A DNA stretch of 64,000 nt from Cylindrotheca closterium. Lineage: Eukaryota > Bacillariophyta > Bacillariophyceae > Bacillariales > Bacillariaceae. The DNA lies in NCBI GenBank assembly GCA_933822405.4, contig CAKOGP040001736.1, positions 250,981-314,980 on the forward strand, given 5' to 3'. The translations under genes and the position numbers were made by a program. The notes under the pieces are model-generated. The model searched no databases. It worked only from the letters and a program-made list of their open reading frames with translations, and had not been told where the DNA came from. Positions 9,996 to 18,420 of the stretch are shown in pieces. Numbering within the stretch: the stretch's first letter is position 1; each line of letters starts with the position of its first letter.

Positions 9996-10980
9996 ATGGT
10001 GGAGGATATTGCTCAAACGCGCCTGAGGAGCAAGACGATTGCTTACGTGAAGAAGATACTGAAAGTTTTGGATGAAACTGGAAAGGAGGTTGATGATGAT
10101 CCGCGGCAAGAGATTTGTGCAGCATTGGTATTTGCTTTTAAGCATGAGTACAGCAGTGTAGCACTTTCTCGTGAAGATGAAGACGAGACAATGTTCGCCC
10201 CTACCTGATGCATCCTTGGACTTCTTAAAGAATCAGCGGACAAGAGTGGAAATTAACAATAGGGGCCGACTCTCTGGTTTTCTTCATTCAATGTGAATAT
10301 TGCCAGTCATCGATATGGTATTTTCTCTTCGAGTAGTATTGGATGAAGACAACAAGAAGCAAGACCACTACATTCCTACGGTGGTCTCGGTCAAATCAAA
10401 GACGACCTTTGGACCTACAGAAGTGTCAAAGGCATTGGAGGTGATGGAGGTGAAAACCGCTCCCACCAATAATGACGGTGGGCATGTTAGCTCTGCGGCG
10501 AAATCTTGCTGGAAGAAGGGTGGTCTTTGTCTTCTTGTGCTTCTTGGAAAAGAATCTCAATCCAAGTGTAGTAACGATCACGAGCTGGATACGCAAGGGA
10601 TTGCGGATATTACAAAGGAGCTTGAGGACCAAAAGGTTGTTTTGCGGATGTTTCAGGTCCCGCTAAAAGATTCTTTTTGGATAACTGAAGCTTTCCAAGG
10701 AGTTGTGTCACTCGAAGAAAAGTCGGAAGTTTTGGCCTCGCAGAGCTTTGTCGGCTTTCACTAGCAGGCAATTGATGAGACAGATGAGCGCCAAACGAAA
10801 GATGGTGTACATCCGTTAATGTTGGCGCAAGGACACGAATAATGTTGATTGTAAAGGCATTATGAATGCACTCGTGCTCCATGCTGTCGGAAGCGACATT
10901 GAGGATTAGGTGAACGGCAGCGGCAATGGGGAGCAGACCGAAACAGTCATTGATTACTTGAGCTGCTTCAATAGCAGCAC
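9996..10980 (+). pseudogene. Probable decayed coding sequence
   Basis: Plus-strand coding-like fragments run in the same direction but are broken. An open frame at 9996-10208 (helical, E/D/K-rich) loses frame near 10200. The continuing frame is open across 10200-10293, is cut by a TGA at about 10294, and then reopens to 10764 (VVLDEDNKKQDHYIP..., ending ASQSFVGFH). After that stop the same frame stays open for about 27 codons (EAIDETDERQTKDG-like text), and further similar text appears in another frame to about 10980. The fragments have real-protein composition but no intact start-to-stop model. I could not identify the parent family. An alternative is an unrecognised multi-exon gene. Confidence 0.4.
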
Positions 10981-11558
10981 CAGCTGATGGTATTTTGGTA
11001 TGTTTTTCGATTGTGTGAAGTGGCTAGGCAGAACACGACGGGAAGGACAACATGACACAAGGACTGGAACTGTGCGAGCTCAAGGAAGCAGGCAACAACT
11101 TTCTATTTTTATAGGTCCAACGGCCTGACTGTAGTTGGCAGAAGGTTAGGTATACTGTAAACTTTGTTATTTGAAGCTAAAAACGCTTTGCCGTAGTATC
11201 GACGTTAACATCTGCTTTGTTTGCGTGCAAGATTGATTCATTCATGCAATCGATCGATCGAGCAAGCAAGCAAGCAAGCAATTACTGATATCTAGAAATA
11301 CTCGAGGTTGCCCTTTTTCCAGAAGAGATCTCGTGGCGACTGAGCGGAAGGTATCGGAATGCGCGGGCCAACATTGCGTCTCCTGTTGATTGATTCCTTA
11401 TATATTATGGAACCGCATCCTTGTAGATGTAGCTATAGGCAGCATGTATGTCTCTCCTCCAGCACCCGGTACTACAGCAAGATGAGCCCCATGTCTCGCC
11501 ACTGTACATATAATGCTGCCCATTCATTGCCATGTGCCATTATGTCAGTCACTCCTAG
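10981..11558. other. Intergenic region with ATCG and AAGC tandem repeats
   Basis: It holds an ATCG run joined to an AAGC run (about 11250-11281). No gene was seen; short open frames here have poor composition. Confidence 0.5.
11250..11281. repeat. ATCG / AAGC compound microsatellite
   Basis: Three ATCG units are followed by about five CAAG units, in DNA downstream of the amine oxidase gene. Confidence 0.8.
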
Positions 11559-13832
11559 CTAGTTCGGAAAATTCTTCCACAATTCATTCATCTTGGCATA
11601 GAATTTCAAATCTTCGGCATCTTCTGGTCGCAGTATGGAGAATCGCTCCAAGTCGCGATGCGTGGAAGAATCATTCTCGGTTGGAACTGGAATCATAATG
11701 GACGGGGAGGATTCATCACTCTTCTCCTCAGGCGCTGCATTGTTGTTGTTGTTATTATTATTATTATCATCATTCTTCTTCTTCTTCTTTTTGGTTTGCA
11801 ACGAGTGCAAGATTTGAAGGGCTGCCTTTTTGCCAGAAATGGCAGCTCCGTGCGCTTGTCCACATCCGTGGTACCAAGATCCTGGTAGATTGGCAAAGGC
11901 TTCTCCCGCAAAGTACAATTGTCCATTGACATGTGGAACCGCACCGACTTGATTGAAATTCTTCTTCTTCTTCTTCGTCTTGGAGCCGTGTTTGTCATGG
12001 TTGCTATGAAATTGCACTGCCGAACAATCCAAAATGCCTGGTGTAAAGGTTTCCTTGGTCCAATGCACAATTTGATACCCAATGTAATTCTGTCGGACCA
12101 AAAACTCATCAAAGTGTTCCACTTGTTCCATGTAATCGATAAACTCTTGGAGCAAATGTTGTGCCATGTCGTCATGAAATTCGCTGACCCGATAAAAATC
12201 ATTTTGCCGTGTGGGACCGTAATAAAAGTTGTAATACGCTTGGGCGGGTTGTCCCAGTAGCTGTCCCACGAGATAATGTTTGGCACCCTTTGGACGGCGC
12301 ACCTTGGGATCGTACCGGACTTCGGAATCGGCCCAATATTCGTACACCCGCTGGGGATTGACGCCCAAATCTTTTGGTTCGTGGCTGCCGATCAATGGTG
12401 CGTCGTCATCCTCTCTTGCCAGCAAGAGAGGCATTTTCAAGATGTCAATATAATCGGGATAAAATTTGTGTTTGAATTCAAAAACAATCTTGAGGGCCGG
12501 CAACATGGTTGCCTTGTGTTTGTGGATTCGTTTTTGAATGTTGGAAGGGAGTGGTGGATGAAACTGCAGGCCGGTCTTGCGAAAGATGTCCCCATCCACA
12601 TCATCATTGTAAATATCGTCCTGTGGTGGTGGCTTTCCGTCAATCTTGTCATTATCATCGTCGGCGTCATCCGTGGCCCCTTCCATGGCCTCGCGCTGTT
12701 TTTCCTGTTGGTCGAGAGGTTCCTGTAAGAGAGGCAGTGGTATGGTGACCAAGACGGCATCTGCTGTAACCGACATGGAACCACACGAGACTTGCATGAT
12801 GCTCTTTTTGTTCCCATTCTTCCTCTCAACCTCTTCTTCCAATGACGCTGCTTTCATGGCTACAATCTTGTCCACAATGCAATTGTATTCAATCTTGGTG
12901 GTGGATGATGATGTTGATGATGATGATGTTGATGATGTCGTTGATTCAGTAGACGAAGCATCACCACCACTCCTGCGTGATGGCAGCAAAAAGTCTTGGA
13001 CAAATTCGTACCAAGAATAGTTGCGCATCATGTCATGGGCCGTAGTAGTACTCGTACTTATATTATTCCTCCAATCTTCGGATACCGGTGTCGTGGTAAA
13101 ATCCCACGCATTGCTTCTTATTTTGCCCTTCTTCGTCTTGTTCGTATTGCCACCATTATTATCATTATCATCGTCACCACCACTCTTCGAAAGGATGACC
13201 GGCAACCATTTGGGATCGGTAGTAAACGAGGCTCCCATGTCGACTGGATAATAGTAATGACTCTCGTCAGATTTGGATCGTTGGTTGGTAATGGATCGTT
13301 TGGTAGAAGATCGTATCCGTCCACCCCATTGGGATGTGGCTTCCAAAATGAGGACTCCTCCTGGCAATAATACTAAGTCGTCAGTATCAAGAATACGATC
13401 ATTATTCTTCGTTTCCAATGTTTTGGCAGCGGTCAACCCGGCAATGCCCGCACCGACAATGACGACGGAATAATGTTGGCCATTGACATTTTTATTCTTA
13501 TGAGCCGATGATGATGATTTGGAAGAGGCTATTTGCTGATGATTATTTGGCAATGCTGATATTGTTGTTGATGATGTTGATGTTGATGATGTTGATGTTG
13601 TTTGACCGCCACTATTAGGCACGACGGCTACCATTGAATCCTTTCTGGTTATCATTTTCCCTGCAGTTAGAACAATCAGTAATGCGGAAACCACAGTGAC
13701 AACCATCATCACACGGACGATTGCCTGCTGCCTATTACTGTTTGTACGACGCCGTAATTTAGGTTTTTCTCCAGCGTTCTTCTTCTTGCGACGACTTTTG
13801 GACACCGACACCATGATGATGCCGTCTCGCAA
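11559..13832 (-). CDS. Membrane-anchored flavin-containing amine oxidase
   Basis: 757 aa, single exon; an alternative start lies at 13814. A basic N-terminus precedes one hydrophobic helix (about residues 38-58: VRVMMVVTVVSALLIVLTAG) and a long Ser/Thr linker. The catalytic part opens with the FAD-binding dinucleotide motif VVIVGAGIAGLTAAKTLE (about 118-135) and the following GG-R motif (EATSQWGGRIRS). Near the C-terminus, LYFAGEAF...GSWYHGCGQAHGAA (about 640-665) is the second FAD-contact region typical of monoamine/polyamine oxidases and LSD1-like proteins. Several low-complexity inserts (poly-Asp, poly-Asn, poly-Lys) interrupt the domain. It should oxidise an amine, producing hydrogen peroxide; the substrate is not determinable. 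The anchor suggests a lumenal or cell-surface location. Confidence 0.88.
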   Translation of the reverse strand: MRDGIIMVSVSKSRRKKKNAGEKPKLRRRTNSNRQQAIVRVMMVVTVVSALLIVLTAGKMITRKDSMVAVVPNSGGQTTSTSSTSTSSTTISALPNNHQQIASSKSSSSAHKNKNVNGQHYSVVIVGAGIAGLTAAKTLETKNNDRILDTDDLVLLPGGVLILEATSQWGGRIRSSTKRSITNQRSKSDESHYYYPVDMGASFTTDPKWLPVILSKSGGDDDNDNNGGNTNKTKKGKIRSNAWDFTTTPVSEDWRNNISTSTTTAHDMMRNYSWYEFVQDFLLPSRRSGGDASSTESTTSSTSSSSTSSSTTKIEYNCIVDKIVAMKAASLEEEVERKNGNKKSIMQVSCGSMSVTADAVLVTIPLPLLQEPLDQQEKQREAMEGATDDADDDNDKIDGKPPPQDDIYNDDVDGDIFRKTGLQFHPPLPSNIQKRIHKHKATMLPALKIVFEFKHKFYPDYIDILKMPLLLAREDDDAPLIGSHEPKDLGVNPQRVYEYWADSEVRYDPKVRRPKGAKHYLVGQLLGQPAQAYYNFYYGPTRQNDFYRVSEFHDDMAQHLLQEFIDYMEQVEHFDEFLVRQNYIGYQIVHWTKETFTPGILDCSAVQFHSNHDKHGSKTKKKKKNFNQVGAVPHVNGQLYFAGEAFANLPGSWYHGCGQAHGAAISGKKAALQILHSLQTKKKKKKNDDNNNNNNNNNAAPEEKSDESSPSIMIPVPTENDSSTHRDLERFSILRPEDAEDLKFYAKMNELWKNFPN

Positions 13833-14258
13833 GTGTTGTCTGTATTATAGATAGGCAGGTGAATGATATAATATTGATGAGAAAGTATATTCAATATACG
13901 GTATGTTTGCGCGGGTATTTTATTATGTTATTGTCGCATTGTTGTTATTGTGCAATACAAAAGGTTATTGTGTTCAATCTGAATATAATGGGGGAGGGGA
14001 TGATGTTGAGGGCACAAAAAGGGGGTTGAACCTTCCACGAACAAAAAGATCTTATTCTTCCTGAAGCTTCGATCGAATTGATCAGAATATGAATGAATGA
14101 ATCACAAAAGCGCAAGACCCATCAACAATAACCGACAAGAAAATACGAACAACTCATCATCATCAAGGCCGAGACAAACAAAGTCTTACAGTATTGGCAA
14201 CCATACTTAAGCTCTAAGCTAGACATTACGATTACCATCACTCCAACAAACAATCATC
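13833..14258. other. Divergent intergenic region
   Basis: This is the upstream DNA shared by the amine oxidase gene (minus) and the gene at 14259 (plus). It is AT-rich, with a purine run near 13988-14000 (GGGGGAGGGG-like). No gene was seen. Confidence 0.45.
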
Positions 14259-15458
14259 ATGTCCAACAACGACAACAACAACAACAAGTCGTCCCAAGAA
14301 ATCAGGGAACGTCAGGAAGAAATGCAAGTATTGACTCGATTCAAAGATGTGATTACCAATAAGCTAGAAAAAATGACCAATGAAACAGAAGACAAGCAAA
14401 AGGTATACAAGATGGGAGAGCATGAAAAGAAAGTCATGATGGAAATGCAAGGCATGGGACTCTTCGAAGGAATTGTGGCGGGTGCTGCCACCTTTTTGTT
14501 CCTGAGACGTGGTCCCATTTGGATTGGACGATTCATTGCCAAGAGAAGAGGAGGTGGCGGAGGTGGAGGAGGAAGTACAGGTACCACTACCAACCCCAAC
14601 GTGTCCAAGAATCCCTTTGACAATGCGGCCAAAAGCAACAATAGCAACCCCATGAATACTACAACCAACAGTAGTGGCGGATATCAATTGTCCAATCCAT
14701 TTGCTGCCAACAACAACGCCGCCGCCGCCGCCAATAATCTCAATTTTCCTCGATCTCGGAATCCAATCATTCGTGCCATTTGGTTTACCTTTGATGCCAC
14801 CCTCAGTCTCATGATGGCCGCCAACATTTCGTTGCAATACACGGATCTCAAACGGATTCGCAACGATTTGGTCGAACTGCCATTGGCCGAAGGAACCTCC
14901 TTGGTGTCGGATGCCTTTTGCGAAGATTTGACCCGCGCATTGCAAAAGGTGCAACGGGAAAACTCCCCCGCCTATCAACGGCTCGTGGCCAAATATCAAG
15001 ACGGCTCGTCCAAGGAACTTTCTCCCTTGGCTTTATACATGGAAGGGATTACACTCTTTAGTCACAATTGCGAACGTCGGGCGTTTCGTCAACGAGAATT
15101 GCTCCAAGAGCAGGGAAATGCGACTGACTTTTCAGACTTTGATGATAATAATGATGTTGATGTTGACAACAACAACAACAACAACAATGATAACAATACC
15201 ACCACCGCCAGTGACAGCAGCACTAGTCTGTCATTGGATGTTGGTGGTGGATCATCATCCTCCATTATTACCTCCTCTCAGGGGTCCATTCCAATTCCTC
15301 CACCTGGTATTTCCAAAGATGGACCACGATTGGTACGATCCCTTCCGGCAGAAGGCACCGACTCGAGCATGGTAATGGGAAAAGAAGAAGAAGAAGAAGA
15401 AGAATTCACGGTTGTATTTGGAGACGACAGTGACAGCAACAATTGGGAAAGATCATAA
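14259..15458 (+). CDS. Low-complexity membrane protein of unknown function
   Basis: 399 aa, single exon. The N-terminal helix (residues about 12-60) is charged. A hydrophobic segment follows (GLFEGIVAGAATFLFL, about 67-82) and then a poly-Gly/Asn/Ser/Ala linker. A second hydrophobic segment lies at about 170-192 (IIRAIWFTFDATLSLMMAA). After that comes a well-conserved-looking block: DLKRIRNDLVELPLAEG, FCEDLTRALQKV and HNCERRAFRQRE. The C-terminal quarter is Asp/Asn/Ser rich and ends in a Glu run plus EFTVVFGDDSD. The protein probably sits in an internal membrane with both ends on one side. No family was recognised. Part of its 3' end recurs as a broken copy just downstream. Confidence 0.75.
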   Translation: MSNNDNNNNKSSQEIRERQEEMQVLTRFKDVITNKLEKMTNETEDKQKVYKMGEHEKKVMMEMQGMGLFEGIVAGAATFLFLRRGPIWIGRFIAKRRGGGGGGGGSTGTTTNPNVSKNPFDNAAKSNNSNPMNTTTNSSGGYQLSNPFAANNNAAAAANNLNFPRSRNPIIRAIWFTFDATLSLMMAANISLQYTDLKRIRNDLVELPLAEGTSLVSDAFCEDLTRALQKVQRENSPAYQRLVAKYQDGSSKELSPLALYMEGITLFSHNCERRAFRQRELLQEQGNATDFSDFDDNNDVDVDNNNNNNNDNNTTTASDSSTSLSLDVGGGSSSSIITSSQGSIPIPPPGISKDGPRLVRSLPAEGTDSSMVMGKEEEEEEEFTVVFGDDSDSNNWERS

Positions 15459-15524
15459 TCATTCGAATAACAAAAAAAATAATACAAATGGAAATATGAT
15501 GCAGAGCGCTACAATATTTATTGA

Positions 15525-15850
15525 GAATTGTGAGCGTCGAGCCTTTCGGGAATATATAGGACGCCGCGGCTGTAATAGTTTCCTTTTTTGGGATTTTGCT
15601 CATGTCAAGGATATGTACTATACTACTAGTACTAGTACTACTAGTACTAGTACTACCGCGAACGCTTCCAGCAGAATTCAAGGGCGAGGATTAATTCTTC
15701 TAATAATGGAGTTGAAGAAGAATTCACAGTTATGTATATATGAGTTTTATATATATGACGATAGAAACAATGGTACCGGTAGCGACAGTTTGGAAAGATT
15801 ACAACAATAATAATGATAATGAAGTGGAAAGGTGATGCAGAAAATGGAAT
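15525..15850 (+). pseudogene. Degenerate tandem copy of the 3' end of the preceding gene
   Basis: Three blocks recur in the same order as in the gene at 14259-15458: the NCERRAFR codons (15064-15095 versus about 15525-15550), the GAAGAAGAATTCAC-GTT-TGTAT block (about 15390-15412 versus 15715-15738), and the S-D-S...W/L-E-R ending with a GGAAA-TGATGCAGA tail (about 15428-15505 versus 15780-15842). Spacing between blocks has shrunk and an ACTAGT-type repeat fills the middle. The open frame 15412-15810 covering it is probably not a separate gene. Confidence 0.55.
15621..15656. repeat. ACT/AGT simple repeat
   Basis: TACTAGTAC-type units recur across 36 bp inside the broken tandem copy. Confidence 0.8.
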
Positions 15851-16077
15851 GAGTGAATGACGAATGAAGGCTATATGCTAAATCTAAATGGGTTTCTCTA
15901 ACTTTTGAAACTCTTCTTTGTTGCTGTTGTTGTTGACTGATTCTTCTTGGTGTGATTCGATCTTGATTTGTGATTTCTTGTGACACCCCCAATTCCCATA
16001 ATAGTATATTGTGTGTGATTGCCGTTTGAGATGTGTCCCTTTTTCATTGTTTCACCATCAAATTGTTATTAATCCTG

Positions 16078-17535
16078 TCAAGAATTTGTCGATGGTGGTG
16101 ATCCAGTTCCCTGAAACTGGCTGGTGCCCTGAAATAAGACTGGGTTCGTCCTATTGATGGTGGGTTCAAAGGTATCGTGCTGTCCAATGTCATTCGTCCA
16201 ATACGGCGGGGCTATCGGCCGATAATTCTCATTTTCTTCGTGTATCAGTGACGGCATGTTCAGACAAAATTGATCTGCCACATCTCGCATGGCTTTCTTT
16301 GCCAAGTGATACAACGGTGATAACTTGAAGGGCTGTTCCATCAGATAGGATATCTCATCCAAACCCAACATGGCATATCCCACCGCCAAAACGGTGACAA
16401 AGGTACCAATGGGAGTCAATGATCCGCTTCCTTGCAAGGCCAAAGGCAAAAAGAACAAGTAAAATGTCAACAGCCTACTGGCATGAGAAGTAAACAAGGG
16501 CGGGATGGGCGATGCGACGATTCGTTCCGTCAGCATGATGGATTCCTCCAAGTATTGAATGCTCATGTCAATCCCCAATTCGTCGGCCACGGAAATGTTG
16601 CAGTGATCGCACAAGGTGTGCATGGCCTGACGCAGTCGCCCCGTGACGGCCACTGGTTTCTTGCGTTGGACCAAGACAAAATCGGCATCCGCCTTGCAGG
16701 GCAGCATGGTGCGAATCAGATCCTCGTCACTTCCGCTGGCTTTGGTCCCTCGTAGGAAATTCTTCAACAACCAGGCAAAGATGCTGAGGTGACGAGCCAA
16801 CTTGAGAGCGGTATTGGGTGCCAATGGATACAATTCGTGTTTGACGACAGACGCAAGATCTCGGGAATAAAAGACAACCTTCCCAAAGGCCTGCCGAGCT
16901 TCCAACATGCGTTCCATTCCTTGGTTGCACCTCAGGGCAAGGAGGGAAGCCACAAAACCGGAAAGTAGAGATAAACTCGTCATGGGTAGATCGATATGAG
17001 ACAAGGGCGTTGTGCGGGTCTTGACAATGCCAATCCCACAGAGCGTCCAGAGCATGAGGGTTGTGAGTTGAGGGGCGACGCGTTTGGCCAGAGCCGAATG
17101 ATGCCAGTAGACTATCGAACTGACAAAGCGCCACCTCGATGTATGAGCATCCCACATGTCATGATTCCAGGTAACGGCAAAGGTAGGACGTCTTGCTTTG
17201 TGAAAGGCACTGTTGACCGTGGGGTCGTACTCCTCCCCACGCAGTTCCACCAAAACCTTGTGCACATCGGCAGCAAACTGCTCAATGGAATCCTTTTGGA
17301 CCAGGTGATCCGAAAATAACGTTGGCATGGCGGAATCACTTTCATTTTCGCTGGAAGGTAGTTGCTGTTGGATCTTTTCGAATATTGAAGTTTTTTGGGT
17401 GAGCTTTGGACCATCCTGACCAGGAACAAAGGTTGGTTTGAACTCCTTGGAAGAAGCAAATGCTGCTCCAAGACAGAGGAAGATCAACAGAGTCATAATC
17501 ATTAGAGTCGTTGAATTGTTATATGAGTTCTTCAT
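16078..17535 (-). CDS. Bestrophin-like (RFP-TM/UPF0187) anion channel
   Basis: 485 aa, single exon. It starts with a signal peptide (LMIMTLLIFLCLGAAFA) and an acidic/Ser-rich region to about residue 115. The channel domain then shows bestrophin-type landmarks: SRWRFVSSIVYWHHSALAKRV, a helix pair (LTTLMLWTLCGIGIV; LPMTSLSLLSGFVASLLALR), GMERMLEARQAFGKVV, a central soluble block, IPPLFTSHASRLLTFYLFFLPL, and YAMLGLDEISYLMEQPFKL. Bestrophin homologues form pentameric anion channels; plastid members act at thylakoids, and algal ones are linked to bicarbonate supply. The presequence has A-A-F-A-S, so an ER-routed plastid location is plausible but not proven. The low-complexity C-terminus lies after about residue 440. 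Confidence 0.85.
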   Translation of the reverse strand: MKNSYNNSTTLMIMTLLIFLCLGAAFASSKEFKPTFVPGQDGPKLTQKTSIFEKIQQQLPSSENESDSAMPTLFSDHLVQKDSIEQFAADVHKVLVELRGEEYDPTVNSAFHKARRPTFAVTWNHDMWDAHTSRWRFVSSIVYWHHSALAKRVAPQLTTLMLWTLCGIGIVKTRTTPLSHIDLPMTSLSLLSGFVASLLALRCNQGMERMLEARQAFGKVVFYSRDLASVVKHELYPLAPNTALKLARHLSIFAWLLKNFLRGTKASGSDEDLIRTMLPCKADADFVLVQRKKPVAVTGRLRQAMHTLCDHCNISVADELGIDMSIQYLEESIMLTERIVASPIPPLFTSHASRLLTFYLFFLPLALQGSGSLTPIGTFVTVLAVGYAMLGLDEISYLMEQPFKLSPLYHLAKKAMRDVADQFCLNMPSLIHEENENYRPIAPPYWTNDIGQHDTFEPTINRTNPVLFQGTSQFQGTGSPPSTNS

Positions 17536-18394
17536 CTTGCTTGCTTGTATTCGTATGCTACCTGATTCTCATGCCTCAGACCTCTTGGTTCTTGTATATT
17601 TATACCGCTATTTATTAATATTCCTACCGGTATCGGTATTGAAGTCAGTTATTTTATTGCAACTAATAAACCAGAATATCCTGAAAGTCCAAGAATTGCG
17701 TGACATATTCCATATTCGTTTTGGCGTTCGTATCTTGTTGGGTTGCAACACGGCGGGTACGTCACTCCAATTTCATTTTTGAAACGTCACCCAAAAATGT
17801 CCGTTTCTTGTGTCCGTAATGTGATGCCTTTCAGGGGGCCCCTCCCCTAAAACACATCTTCAGAATCTACACCTTACTAAAAACACGTAGAATTAATGGT
17901 TGACAATAATTTCGGCTTCCCATGAAAGTGCGCGTCACTTTTTGGCAGATTTTTTGGGAAGTCACAAAACATCAACACACAACGAACAAATAAATAGTGG
18001 CACATCAACACCATATTTGATCATATACCACCGTACATACAGACATATATATATATATCACTAGTATGCTTCTAATTTATTGTTCCTCAAACAGAAAAAT
18101 TGGATCTACAGCATGCTGTTCATACCATACCGGTAGAGTACTGTAGACCTCGGGAAAACAAAACTATATACGTGACAAAGATTGAACGACCAAAAGCAGT
18201 TGTTCTCTCGTCATCGTTCTTCTTCTTCTTCTTGTCACAAGTCATTACAGCGGCATTCCCAAACTCGCCGATGACTCTATTGCATATTATTCCAACGACG
18301 CGGCACGACATGCCTAGTATTTGAGGATGGAAGCGAGTTGTGAGTGCCTTCGCTCATGATCAGCATGATGATCAGCATGGAAGATAAGAGAGCA
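17536..18394. other. Intergenic region, tandem-like copy of a gene tail
   Basis: It holds AT-rich DNA including an AT run (about 18045-18060), a CTT run, and a stretch at 18246-18270 that nearly repeats the stop region of the bZIP gene at 18396-18420. No gene was seen. Confidence 0.5.
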
Positions 18395-18420
18395 TCACAG
18401 CGGCATTCCCAAACTCGACG
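18246..18420. repeat. Direct repeat flanking the bZIP gene stop
   Basis: The sequence ACAGCGGCATTCCCAAACTC occurs at 18247-18266 and again at 18397-18416, 150 bp apart. The second copy is inside the C-terminal codons of the bZIP gene (G-M-P-L-stop). Confidence 0.75.
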
